From positions 1 to 64,000 of the forward strand of contig JAWLAO010000008.1 in NCBI GenBank assembly GCA_041395445.1: 64,000 bases of DNA, in the 5' to 3' direction. The notes beneath the pieces were generated by a model. That model had not been told where the DNA came from, searched no databases, and saw only the letters and a list, made by a program, of their open reading frames with translations. The stretch is from Gammaproteobacteria bacterium (GTDB lineage Bacteria > Pseudomonadota > Gammaproteobacteria > Xanthomonadales > Marinicellaceae). Made by a program: the position numbers and the translations under genes. Of the stretch, positions 1-8,679 are shown one piece after another; position 1 is the first letter of the stretch, and the number at the start of each line of letters is the position of its first letter.

Positions 1-365
1 TGCACCACGGGTATATATATGATAACAATACAGTCATCACAAGTTATTTGTATTGAAATAAGTGAGTATTTTATAAAAACTATCTTATATTGTTTTGGTA
101 AGAAATTTGGTTTTCTTATCATACTACACGGATTATGTATAACTATTGAATTTTTATTTAACAGGTAAAGCACGTTGTCATAACCCAACTGGATTGGGTA
201 ATCAATTCAAGATAATCTAAATAGCTACTCACGATATCTTTCTGTAATTATGTTTCAAAGCAATAATAAGAGTTTAGAGCAAACTACTCAATTTCAGATT
301 TCTCAGGCGACTCTAGAAAATAGCAATTGAATTGTTTATAATTTTAAAAAATTTATTAGACACCC
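1..365. other. Non-coding stretch upstream of the helicase gene
   Basis: I see no convincing coding region here. A short inverted repeat (GTAAGAAA ... TTTCTTAT) lies near 100-120. A TATAAT hexamer at 337-342 is about 24 bases before the helicase ATG, but no good -35 element stands at the usual distance, so I do not call a promoter with confidence. Confidence 0.4.
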
Positions 366-3300
366 ATGGAAACAGGTCTTTACGAACAACTCATAAATAA
401 AGTCATTGCTCAGAAATTAAATCTATTGGATAGGGATAAATTCTATATAAATAAAATAGCCCTTGATAAAACTGAAGCAAGTAAAGTTTTATCACAATAT
501 TTAAGCAGAGTTATTCATTACGCGCTTAATCAAATACAAGGAAAAAATAGCCTAGAAAAACAGTTAAAAATATCAAATAAAATCATTAAAGTCCTCAATA
601 AAGAAATCTCTGATGCTGAAATTGATGAAAATATAATAGCAACTGAAGCAAACATTCTTAATGCAATTTACGAAAAACTGAATGCTGATTTTATTGATTT
701 TAAATCACACCTAAAAGAAATTACTCCATATACAAGGTTATCTCATAGTGAGTTATTCACTGGAAATCACGCAGGAATTTCGCTAGAAAGCGAAATAAAA
801 AAAGAAATATTATCATCTGATAAAATAAGCTTCTTGGTCTCATTCATCAAATGGACAGGAATTCGAATATTTGAAAACGAATTGAAAGAATTCACAAATC
901 GTGGTGGACAACTCAAAATTATTACAACTTCTTACATGGGTGCCACTGATTTAAAGGCAATAGAGTTTTTATCTAGTTTGGAGAATACAGAAATAAAAGT
1001 TTCTTACAATACAAAAAATGAAAGACTTCATGCTAAAGCCTATTTATTTTACAGAAATACAGGATTTCACACTGGTTACATTGGTTCATCCAATCTGTCA
1101 CGTTCAGCATTAACCAATGGGTTAGAGTGGAATATAAAACTAACAACTCAAGAGGTAAGTCATTTAATTGACAAATTTCAAAAAACATTTCAAACATATT
1201 GGCAAGATTCTGAATTTGAATGTTTCAAATATACAGACCATTCAGAAAAACTGAAAATAGCGCTACGCAGTGAGAAACATTCCTCCAAAATACAGTTTGA
1301 TGCATCAACTCTATTTGATATCAGACCTTATAGCTATCAACAAGAAATCATAGATAAGCTTCAAACTGAGAGGTTGGTTCACAAACGAAATAAAAATCTT
1401 GTTGTTGCAGCCACAGGAACCGGTAAAACAGTAATTTCTGCTTTTGATTTCAAACAATTCAGAAAACAAAATCCAGAAGCCAGACTTTTATTTGTCGCTC
1501 ATAGAGAAGAGATTTTAAAACAATCAAGAGCAACTTTTCAAGGTGTCTTGAAGGATAATAATTTTGGTGAATTATGGGTGGGAGGATATGAGCCAGAAAG
1601 TTTGAAGCATGTATTTGTTTCTGTACAAACCTTGAAGAATAGAATTAAAAACTTACAACTTGATTCGAGTTACTATGATTTCATCATTGTAGATGAAGTT
1701 CATCATATTACAGCTAGTAGTTATCGCCCTATTCTCAATCAATTTAATCCTAAAATTTTATTGGGATTAACTGCAACACCAGAAAGAATGGATGGTGCAG
1801 ATATATTGAGTGATTTCTCTGGAGTTATTGCTGCCGAAATTCGACTTGCTGAAGCGCTTAATCGAAAATTGTTATGTCCTTTTCAATATTTTGGTATCAC
1901 TGATAGTGTTGATATTTCTAATGTTGAATGGCGTAATGGAAGGTATGTTCCCTCTGAACTGACAAAAATTTATACTGAAAATGACAGAAGAGTTGGTGAA
2001 ATTATAAAAAACATTCACAAATATCAGAAAAATATCCATGAAACAAGAACATTGGGATTCTGTGTTGATCAAGATCATGCGCAATACATGGCTGAGAAAT
2101 TCCATTTAGCAGGATTTAAAGCAGGTTATTTAGTCAGTAATAACAGTTCGTTACGGCACGAACTTAGACAGAGATTTATTAAAGGTGAAATTAACTACTT
2201 ATTTGTAGTTGATATATTCAATGAAGGCGTTGATATTCCGGAAATTGACACTGTTCTATTTTTACGTCCAACGGAGAGTCTTACAGTATTTTTACAACAA
2301 CTAGGACGTGGTTTAAGATTAGCAGAAGGAAAAGATTGTTTAACTGTCCTAGACTTCGTGGGAAATGCACGTAATGAATATGACTTTGAAACAAAATTTA
2401 GAGCAATGATTGGAAAAACAAACTCATCCGTTCAAAAGGAACTAGAAGATGATTTTCCACATTTGCCATTAGGGTGCTCAATAGTCCTTGAGAAAAAAGC
2501 AAAACAGATAATTTTAAAGAATATAAAGCAAGCAACCAGTCATCGTAAAAACCAAATCATTAGCAAAATACAAAACTTTAGACACCATACTAATTTGCCA
2601 TTAACATTATCCAACTTTATATCTATCAACCAAATTCCTCTTGAAGTTCTCTATAGACGTGAATGTTGGTCATATTTGAAATATTCGGCGAACTGCGAAC
2701 CGGAATTTGATGAAAAGTATGCAAAAGAAATTAAGGGAGCTATATTAAACAAATGGCTTGCATGTGACTCATATTCATACTTGTCTTTTATCTTAAAGCT
2801 AGCAAAAAATAATTTTAAAATAGATGTATCTTCTCTAACAAAAGAAGAAAGACTAATGGCTTTAATGTTACATTATGACGTTTGGCAAAAGAATCATTCA
2901 TTTGTAAATATTGATAATAGCGTTCAAGCACTTGGGACAAACCGATTACTTGTATCTGAAATAATAGAAGCGTTAGAAATCTTAATTGATAGAATTGACC
3001 ATTTGGAGCAAGACATAAACTTGCCATATGAACAACCATTAAAGGTTCATAGCCGATATACTCGAGACCAAATACTGACTGCTTTTGGATTTAGTACTTT
3101 TAAACAAAAATCTTCTAATCGTGAAGGTGTTGCATTAAATAAAAAAACAAATACAGAATTATTGTTTATTGACTTGCACAAGTCTGAAGAAGATTACTCG
3201 CCTACTACCTTGTATAACGATTATGCAATCAATGATGTTTTATTACATTGGCAATCACAAAATGCAACAAGGCCAGATTTAGGTAAAGGGTTAGAATATA

Positions 3301-3509
3301 TTAATCAGAAAGAAAATAATCGACTAATTTTGCTTTTCATCCGACCACACAAGCGAAACCAACATGGACTCACCAATGGTTATTATTTTTTAGGTAAAGC
3401 CAAGTTTGTTGAAACCTACGGTTCAAAACCAATGAACATTACTTGGAAATTGCAAGAGCCAATGCCAGCTTATTTATTAAAAGAATCAGCTAAATTAGCA
3501 ATTGGATAA
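366..3509 (+). CDS. PLD-nuclease / DEAD-like helicase / DUF3427 protein
   Basis: A 1047-residue superfamily 2 helicase-nuclease fusion. The N-terminal part carries a phospholipase-D-like domain with HAKAYLF near residue 221 followed by GSSNLS, the H-x-K and downstream Ser/Asn pattern of this nuclease fold. The helicase core follows: Walker A AATGTGKT near 350, the DEAH-type box DEVHH near 442, SAT-equivalent LTATPER, and motif VI QQLGRGLR near 645. The last 350 or so residues look like the DUF3427 region, which is PUA-like in related proteins. Proteins of this architecture are presumed ATP-dependent DNA translocases with nuclease activity and are often found in accessory or defence-type regions; the substrate is unknown. 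It appears to be a single gene, with no partner visible between it and the window edge. Its AT-rich composition fits an accessory gene. Family call is firm, function is inferred. Confidence 0.85.
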   Translation: METGLYEQLINKVIAQKLNLLDRDKFYINKIALDKTEASKVLSQYLSRVIHYALNQIQGKNSLEKQLKISNKIIKVLNKEISDAEIDENIIATEANILNAIYEKLNADFIDFKSHLKEITPYTRLSHSELFTGNHAGISLESEIKKEILSSDKISFLVSFIKWTGIRIFENELKEFTNRGGQLKIITTSYMGATDLKAIEFLSSLENTEIKVSYNTKNERLHAKAYLFYRNTGFHTGYIGSSNLSRSALTNGLEWNIKLTTQEVSHLIDKFQKTFQTYWQDSEFECFKYTDHSEKLKIALRSEKHSSKIQFDASTLFDIRPYSYQQEIIDKLQTERLVHKRNKNLVVAATGTGKTVISAFDFKQFRKQNPEARLLFVAHREEILKQSRATFQGVLKDNNFGELWVGGYEPESLKHVFVSVQTLKNRIKNLQLDSSYYDFIIVDEVHHITASSYRPILNQFNPKILLGLTATPERMDGADILSDFSGVIAAEIRLAEALNRKLLCPFQYFGITDSVDISNVEWRNGRYVPSELTKIYTENDRRVGEIIKNIHKYQKNIHETRTLGFCVDQDHAQYMAEKFHLAGFKAGYLVSNNSSLRHELRQRFIKGEINYLFVVDIFNEGVDIPEIDTVLFLRPTESLTVFLQQLGRGLRLAEGKDCLTVLDFVGNARNEYDFETKFRAMIGKTNSSVQKELEDDFPHLPLGCSIVLEKKAKQIILKNIKQATSHRKNQIISKIQNFRHHTNLPLTLSNFISINQIPLEVLYRRECWSYLKYSANCEPEFDEKYAKEIKGAILNKWLACDSYSYLSFILKLAKNNFKIDVSSLTKEERLMALMLHYDVWQKNHSFVNIDNSVQALGTNRLLVSEIIEALEILIDRIDHLEQDINLPYEQPLKVHSRYTRDQILTAFGFSTFKQKSSNREGVALNKKTNTELLFIDLHKSEEDYSPTTLYNDYAINDVLLHWQSQNATRPDLGKGLEYINQKENNRLILLFIRPHKRNQHGLTNGYYFLGKAKFVETYGSKPMNITWKLQEPMPAYLLKESAKLAIG

Positions 3510-3553
3510 CATAACACTCACCTGCCCCATCAAAGGGGAAGTTCGAGGGATAT

Positions 3554-4413
3554 CTATACAAACCTCCCGCTCTGAAAATCATGAAATGCTTGCAGGATTT
3601 CTTCTCGGGTGTTCATTACAAACGGGCCACCTCTGGCGATGGGTTCATTCAAAGGTTTGCCGGCTATATAGACAAAGTCTGAGTTTTGCTGAGCTTTGAT
3701 TAACAGGTTTTCTGCTTTTGATAAAACCGCAATTTCGCTTTTTTTCAAAGTTTGTTTTTGGTCGCCGATAGATATTTCGCCATTGAGAACATAAATAAAG
3801 GCGTTATCATCGGGGTTGATTGGTTCGGAAAATTCAGTTTGGCAGGAGCTGTTATATGCCAGAATGTTGGATTAACATAATTGTTGTCAATAACTCCTTT
3901 GTTGTTCCTGTGAAGTTGTTCCGGATATGACTTTGACTGAGATACCGTTCCCCCGTTTTTCGGTGGAGATTTCAGAAGAAGAAAACTCCTGATATTTGGG
4001 TTTGCACATCTTTTCACTAGCGGGCAGATTCACCCAAAGTTGCAATCCTGCCATCATGCCTTCGGTTTGTTCGGGCATTTCTGTGAATGTATGATTCCAC
4101 GACCTGCGGTCATCCATTGCACATCTCCGGTTTCAATCACACCGGAATGACCGGCGCTGTCTTTGTGCTTCATTTTTCCGGCAAGCATGTAAGTCACGGT
4201 TTCAAATCCGCGATGTGGATGATCGGGGAAGCCACCAATATAGTCTAAGGGTTTATCCGAACCAAATTCATCCAACAATAAAAAAGGATCCAGATAATTT
4301 AACTGTTGTGTTCCAATCACTCTCTTTGAGTTGAACTGCACGCCATCGCCGTCTGATGCTGGATTGACCTTTGGTTTTAAAAATAATTTCTCTGTTCGCC
4401 ATAAGATTTGCAT
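3554..4413 (-). pseudogene. Pirin family protein, multiply frameshifted
   Basis: Fragments in different frames line up as one pirin (bicupin). The first 106 or so residues from the ATG at 4413 are intact and contain the metal-binding pattern HPHRGFETVTYML and the GDVQWMTAGRG motif. The frame then changes, giving MPEQTEGMMAGLQLWVNLP, and changes again at least twice before the C-terminal piece, which ends with a typical DFQSGRFV tail at 3554. At least four indels are needed to restore the protein. Intact pirins are Fe-dependent redox regulators or quercetinases; this copy cannot make a full protein as written. It lies convergent to the helicase gene. Confidence 0.85.
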
Positions 4414-4555
4414 TTATTATTCACATCATTCTAATATAATGTCGATTGTGAATAAATAAACTTAACCCCAAATATCATGTAGAATGATTTATGCAAATGG
4501 CAAAAAGTTGAAAAATTCTTCAGGAAAGAATTTTACGCAAGCCCTCATGGATGAG

Positions 4556-4638
4556 GGTGATATCAGGAATGATAGAATAAATATCGCTTCAATCCTAGTC
4601 ATTCATAGGTTTATGCGATATTTATTCAAGATATCACC
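4556..4638. repeat. Split inverted repeat
   Basis: The left arm has GGTGATATC (4556-4564) and GAATAAATATCGC (4575-4587). The right arm has GCGATATTTATTC (4615-4627) and GATATCACC (4630-4638). All 22 arm bases pair perfectly, but the spacer inside the left arm is 10 bases and inside the right arm 2. Folded as RNA it would be a long hairpin with one asymmetric internal loop. Confidence 0.7.
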
Positions 4639-4662
4639 ATTTTTTCATAACTAAACATCAGA

Positions 4663-4714
4663 GGTTTGCCAGCTTAGCTGCAGGGGACAGCACATGGAAG
4701 TGCTGGAGCAAACC
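4663..4714. repeat. Nested hairpin
   Basis: An outer stem GGTTTGC (4663-4669) / GCAAACC (4708-4714) encloses an inner hairpin CAGCAC (4688-4693) / GTGCTG (4700-4705). This would fold as a closed stem with a side hairpin. No known riboswitch class is recognised. Confidence 0.5.
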
Positions 4715-4802
4715 ATTAAGGTACAATTTGGTTTTTAGCAGATCTTCCTAATGTATTGTTATCAAAAGAAAAATCATTGGTTTTTACCGTTTACATGAAA
4801 TA

Positions 4803-5304
4803 TTGGGGTTAATAGCAAGGACAGATATTATTGAAAAACTGAATTTACAAAAACATCCCGAAGGCGGTTATTTTCGAAACTTATCGCAGTGAGGGTGAGA
4901 TAAACTTTACTGAATGTGCCGATTTTTCAGGAAACAGAAATTATTCTACTTGCATTTATTTTTTGCTCATCTGATGAGTTTTCATCATTTCATCGAATCA
5001 AACAGGATGAAATCTGGCACTTTTATCATGGTTCAGCCATTCGATTATTTATGATTTCACCTCAAGGAGATTTAACGGAACACATTATCGGTAACGATTT
5101 ATTGCAAGGTCAAAACCACAACTCGTTGTGCCTGCAAATCACTGGTTTGCGGCAGAAATCGTTGAACCAAATTCTTTTGCTCTGGTCGGTTGCACTGTGG
5201 CTCCGGGATTTGATTTTGCCGATTTTGAATTGGCGAAAAGAAAAGAGTTGAGTAACCAATTCCCACAACATCAATCTTTGATTGATAAGCTGACAAGAGA
5301 ATAA
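4803..5304 (+). pseudogene. DUF985 cupin family protein, frameshifted
   Basis: Reading across three frames gives a DUF985 (cupin_5) protein: HPEGGYFRETYRSEGE near the start, then FHRIKQDEIWHFYHGSAIRL, PQGDLTEHIIGNDL, and the C-terminal GCTVAPGFDFADFELAKR with SLIDKLTRE at the stop (5302-5304). The frame changes near 4880, near 4970 and near 5110-5150. The start is unclear; TTG at 4803 is the only candidate I see in frame. Intact members are small single-domain cupins of poorly known function. It lies directly upstream of lolB. Confidence 0.8.
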
Positions 5305-5305
5305 T

Positions 5306-5881
5306 ATGTTAATGAATTCAAAAGATTATATGACTAAAACATTCTTATTGGTTGCACTTGTTGTTTTATCATCCTGTCAAAAGTCTCACAAACCTCGGGA
5401 GACATTTTCAAACTGGAAACAGATTTCCACATGGTCGGTTAAGGGAAAAATGGCGATTCGCAATGATAATGAGCGAGGCTCGGGGAAGTTCAGTTGGCTT
5501 GTTCATGATAGTAAAATCACCGCACAATTTAGCGCTCCTTTGGGACAAGGAAGCTGGAAAATCACTGAAGATAAGCATTCTGCCAAACTCACTTCATCAG
5601 AGCATGGAAATATTTTTGGAAACAATGCTGAGGATTTGATTTCAGCCGAATTAGGCTGGCACTTTCCGTGGAACAGTCTCGAATACTGGCTTAGAGGTTA
5701 TGAAACCAGTCAAAAGTTAAAACCACATAACACACTTCCCGATTCATTCATTGATAATAGCTGGGAAGTGACTTATGAAAAATGGATGCCGACTCCAATA
5801 GGAATGTTGCCTAAAAAAATTAAGGCAAGCCAATCGCCTTATGAGGTAACGGTTGTTATTTACGATTGGAATCTGCAATGA
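5306..5881 (+). CDS. lolB: Outer-membrane lipoprotein insertion protein LolB
   Basis: LolB is itself an outer-membrane lipoprotein. It takes lipoproteins from the periplasmic chaperone LolA and places them in the outer membrane. The sequence has a hydrophobic signal peptide ending in the lipobox LSSC, then the LolB fold (WSVKGKMAIRNDNERGSGKFSW, APLGQGSWKI, LGWHFPWNSLEYWLRG, the C-terminal YEVTVVIYDWNL). Length (191 residues) is normal. Starts at 5306, 5312 and 5330 are all in frame; 5306 has AGAGA upstream at good spacing, 5330 would give a shorter signal peptide. The stop overlaps the ispE start, so the two are translationally coupled as in other gammaproteobacteria. Confidence 0.93.
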   Translation: MLMNSKDYMTKTFLLVALVVLSSCQKSHKPRETFSNWKQISTWSVKGKMAIRNDNERGSGKFSWLVHDSKITAQFSAPLGQGSWKITEDKHSAKLTSSEHGNIFGNNAEDLISAELGWHFPWNSLEYWLRGYETSQKLKPHNTLPDSFIDNSWEVTYEKWMPTPIGMLPKKIKASQSPYEVTVVIYDWNLQ

Positions 5882-6678
5882 AAACCCTTAGTCCGGCAAA
5901 AATCAACCTGATGCTTCGTGTCCTCGGTCAGAGAGAGGACGGTTATCATATTTTGCAAACCTATTTCCAACTTTTGGATTGGGGTGATGGGATGCAGTTT
6001 GAATTGATTGAGAATCAAGTTATTGAAATTGAAGGTAATTTTGGCAATTTACCAATTCAGAATAATTTAATTTACAAAGCAGCTGAAATGCTCTTACCTT
6101 TTAGAAAAGTTCAACAAGGCATTCGGATTGAAGTTGATAAGAATATTCCCCAAGGTTCAGGACTTGGTGGCGGAAGTTCCAATGCCGGAACAACTCTCAG
6201 AGTTTTAAATGAGTTATGGCAATGCGAACTGAGCCAAAACCAATTGCTTGAATTTGCCGTCAAACTGGGTGCGGATGTACCTATATTTGTTTTCAACAAA
6301 TCGGCAATGGCAGTTGGAGTTGGAGAAAAATTAAACGAATATGAAATAGAAAAGAAATATTATGTTTTGATATTTCCACCGGTTTCAATTTCTACGGCTG
6401 AAGTTTTTAAAAGTTCTGAGTTACAAAGAAACCAAAAACCTATCGAAACCGAACAAATTCACAATCAAAATTTCTGGACCAATGCCTGTTTGCCTGTAGT
6501 GCTCAATCAGTTTTCCGAAGTGAAAGAAATGTATGGTATTTCAAGTCGTTATGCACCAACTTATATGTCGGGAACAGGTTCTACATTATTTGCCTGTTTT
6601 GACTCTAAAGGTGAAGCTCAACAGCATATTGATAAGTGTCCTGATGATTGGAAAATGGTTGTTTGTCATTCACAATAA
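5878..6678 (+). CDS. ispE: 4-diphosphocytidyl-2-C-methyl-D-erythritol kinase
   Basis: IspE phosphorylates CDP-methylerythritol in the MEP isoprenoid pathway. It is a GHMP kinase: the N-terminal SPAKINLMLRVLGQREDGYH motif and the ATP-binding glycine loop PQGSGLGGGSSNAGTT near residues 88-103 are clear, with the C-terminal motif MSGTGSTLFACF. I place the start at 5878 because it gives the standard MKTLSPAKINL N-terminus and overlaps the lolB stop by four bases (ATGA). An upstream in-frame ATG at 5866 would add four residues. About 266 residues, slightly short but complete. The tRNA-Gln follows about 70 bases downstream, a common gammaproteobacterial arrangement. Confidence 0.95.
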   Translation: MKTLSPAKINLMLRVLGQREDGYHILQTYFQLLDWGDGMQFELIENQVIEIEGNFGNLPIQNNLIYKAAEMLLPFRKVQQGIRIEVDKNIPQGSGLGGGSSNAGTTLRVLNELWQCELSQNQLLEFAVKLGADVPIFVFNKSAMAVGVGEKLNEYEIEKKYYVLIFPPVSISTAEVFKSSELQRNQKPIETEQIHNQNFWTNACLPVVLNQFSEVKEMYGISSRYAPTYMSGTGSTLFACFDSKGEAQQHIDKCPDDWKMVVCHSQ

Positions 6679-6729
6679 AAATATGACATTTTTTTAAAAA
6701 ATAGACTTTTCTTTCAGAAATAAGACGTA

Positions 6730-6735
6730 TATAAT
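6730..6735 (+). promoter_or_regulatory. -10 element of the tRNA-Gln/prs promoter
   Basis: A perfect TATAAT lies 13 bases before the mature tRNA 5' end and is followed by a GC-rich discriminator (ACCCGACC), as in stable-RNA promoters. The -35 box is weak (TTTTCT-like at about 6707-6712), so the exact promoter is inferred. Confidence 0.5.
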
Positions 6736-6747
6736 ACCCGACCTTAT

Positions 6748-6823
6748 TGGGGTGTCGTCAAGTGGCTAAGACACCAGATTTTGATTCTGGCATTCGCAGG
6801 TTCGAGTCCTGCCACCCCAGCCA
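6748..6823 (+). tRNA. tRNA-Gln (UUG)
   Basis: The acceptor stem TGGGGTG pairs with CACCCCA, followed by the discriminator G and an encoded CCA. The anticodon stem CCAGA/TCTGG holds the seven-base loop TTTTGAT with anticodon TTG, reading CAA glutamine codons. The T arm has the usual GCAGG-TTCGAGT-CCTGC form. Length is 76 bases including CCA. Confidence 0.97.
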
Positions 6824-6831
6824 TATATTTT

Positions 6832-6863
6832 ATGCCTGCAGTCAGACAACTGATTGTAGGCAT
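6832..6863 (+). terminator. Hairpin after tRNA-Gln
   Basis: ATGCCTGCA (6832-6840) pairs with TGTAGGCAT (6855-6863) with one mismatch. Only a short T-poor tail follows, so it may be a weak terminator, an attenuator, or a processing hairpin between the tRNA and prs. Confidence 0.4.
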
Positions 6864-6942
6864 ATTTGTATTAGCAGTATGCGATTTTGTGATATGATTC
6901 GTCATGATTTCCATCTTAAAGAATAAAGGTTAGGCAACACTC

Positions 6943-7899
6943 ATGATAGTGGACAACAGCATTAAACTTTTTACCGGCAATGCGAATCCGAAATTAGCTC
7001 AGAACATTGCCAAATTTCTGGGACTCCCTCTTGGCAAAGCCTATGTGGGACGATTCAGTGACGGTGAAGTGGCTGTCGAAATTATAGACAATGTCCGCGG
7101 ACAGGATATTTATATCATCCAACCGACTTGTATGCCTACAGCCGATAATTTTATGGAATTATTGGTTATGGTTGATGCCCTTAAAAGAGCGTCTTGTAAA
7201 TCAGTCACCGCAGTCATGCCTTATTTTGGCTACGCCAGACAGGATAGAAGACCTCGTTCATCGAGAGTTCCTATTACCGCAAAAGTAGCTGCCAAAATGA
7301 TTGGAACTGTGGGAACAGATCGGGTATTGACAATTGATTTGCATGCTGATCAGATACAGGGTTTTTTTGATATTCCTGTTGATAATGTTTATGCATCACC
7401 TCTGACACTAGCTGATATCTGGTGTTCTTATGATGCCAATGATGTGGTGGTGGTTTCACCGGATATTGGTGGCGTTGTCAGAGCCAGAGCCATTGCCAAA
7501 CGAGTCGGTGCGGATTTGGCAATCATTGATAAAAGACGACCCAAGCCAAATATGGCAACGGTTATGAATATCATCGGTGATGTCAAAGGCAAAACGTGTA
7601 TTCTGGTTGATGACATGATTGATACTGCCGGCACTTTATGTGCAGCCTCAACAGCATTGGTTGAAAGAGGCGCAAAAGAAGTTATCGCGTATTGTGTTCA
7701 TCCGATTCTTTCGGGGAATGCAATCAGCAACATTGAAAACTCAGCTCTGAAAGAGCTTGTAGTTACCGATACGATTCCTCTGCGTGAAGATGCAAGGAAC
7801 TGTAAAAAAATCAGGCAATTGAGTGTCGCCGAAATGCTGGCGGAAACCATTCGCAGAATTGCCAATAAAGAATCTGTCAGTGAGATGTATATCGACTGA
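6943..7899 (+). CDS. prs: Ribose-phosphate pyrophosphokinase (PRPP synthetase)
   Basis: Prs makes PRPP from ribose 5-phosphate and ATP, the entry to purine, pyrimidine, histidine, tryptophan and NAD synthesis. The 318 residues match the class I enzyme: KLFTGNANPKLA at the N-terminus, the flexible-loop RQDRRPRSSRVPITAK, the catalytic His in DLHADQIQGFFD near residue 133, and the PRPP-binding loop LVDDMIDTAGTL near 222-233. It follows tRNA-Gln and precedes rplY, the classic gammaproteobacterial order. The start ATG has no strong Shine-Dalgarno but gives the expected N-terminus. Confidence 0.96.
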   Translation: MIVDNSIKLFTGNANPKLAQNIAKFLGLPLGKAYVGRFSDGEVAVEIIDNVRGQDIYIIQPTCMPTADNFMELLVMVDALKRASCKSVTAVMPYFGYARQDRRPRSSRVPITAKVAAKMIGTVGTDRVLTIDLHADQIQGFFDIPVDNVYASPLTLADIWCSYDANDVVVVSPDIGGVVRARAIAKRVGADLAIIDKRRPKPNMATVMNIIGDVKGKTCILVDDMIDTAGTLCAASTALVERGAKEVIAYCVHPILSGNAISNIENSALKELVVTDTIPLREDARNCKKIRQLSVAEMLAETIRRIANKESVSEMYID

Positions 7900-7973
7900 T
7901 AATGTGCGAAAGCACACTCTGTCTCGTTTGGTCGCAAAACGGGAGAATTTTTAACTTAAACAGGAGACATAAT

Positions 7974-8591
7974 ATGTCAATTTTTAGAATTAACGCCGAG
8001 TTGCGCGATGATTTGGGGAAAGGTGCGAGCCGCCGCCTACGTCGTGAAAACAAAGTTCCTGGTATCATTTACGGTGCAGGAAGAGATCCAAGAGCAGTGT
8101 CAATTGAACACCACAAAGCGCTCAGATATATCGAAGACGAATCATTCTTCACCAGTATTCTTGAGCTCAAAGCGGCTGATGGCAAACGTCAAAAAGTTGT
8201 ACTTCGTGATATGCAACGTCACCCTTCAAAGCCAGTAATCATGCACATGGATTTCCAAAGAGTTGCAGATAATGTTGAATTACACATGCATATTCCTTTA
8301 CACTTCATGAACGAAGAGAAATCAGCTGCAGCGAAAACTTCAGGTATTATTGTATCTCATCAATTAACTGAAGTAGAAGTGAGCTGTTTACCGGATGATT
8401 TGCCGGAATTCATCGAAGTGGATTTGGCAAAATTCAAACCGGGTGATATGTTACGTTTGAGTGATATCAAACTTCCTAAAGGGGTTAAGTTGACAGCTTT
8501 CACTCACGGACATGATGAAGAGTATGATACTGTTGTTGTTTCTACAACTCATGTTAACTCTGATGCTGCAACTGAGGAAGCTGCAGAATAA
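7974..8591 (+). CDS. rplY: 50S ribosomal protein L25/general stress protein Ctc
   Basis: L25 binds 5S rRNA in the large subunit. The protein is the long Ctc/TL5 form of about 205 residues: an L25 domain (RDDLGKGASRRLRRENKVPGIIYG) followed by a C-terminal beta domain, ending in an acidic alanine-rich tail. The short E. coli form lacks the second domain. I use the ATG at 7974, which has CAGGAG seven bases upstream and begins MSIFRINAELRDD. Prs lies 74 bases upstream and pth downstream after a terminator. Confidence 0.95.
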   Translation: MSIFRINAELRDDLGKGASRRLRRENKVPGIIYGAGRDPRAVSIEHHKALRYIEDESFFTSILELKAADGKRQKVVLRDMQRHPSKPVIMHMDFQRVADNVELHMHIPLHFMNEEKSAAAKTSGIIVSHQLTEVEVSCLPDDLPEFIEVDLAKFKPGDMLRLSDIKLPKGVKLTAFTHGHDEEYDTVVVSTTHVNSDAATEEAAE

Positions 8592-8632
8592 GTCAAAGAA
8601 TAAAATATTCAATCGAATCATTTTGTTATAAA

Positions 8633-8660
8633 AAGCAGCCCCATCTTCGGGGCTGTTTTT
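8633..8660 (+). terminator. Rho-independent terminator of rplY
   Basis: GCAGCCCC pairs with GGGGCTGT around a six-base loop (ATCTTC), followed by TTTTT; A residues precede the stem. It ends the prs-rplY transcript before pth. Confidence 0.9.
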
Positions 8661-8679
8661 GTTTGGGAAAGGAGAATTT

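Larger units (their letters stand above)
4414..4802. other. Structured non-coding spacer between two decayed cupin genes
   Basis: No protein signal is visible. The stretch holds three inverted repeats: CCCTCAT/ATGAGGG at about 4542-4557, a long split palindrome at 4556-4638, and a nested stem at 4663-4714. It could hold promoters for the divergent cupin-fold genes on both sides, a small RNA, or the remains of a small mobile element. Confidence 0.45.
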
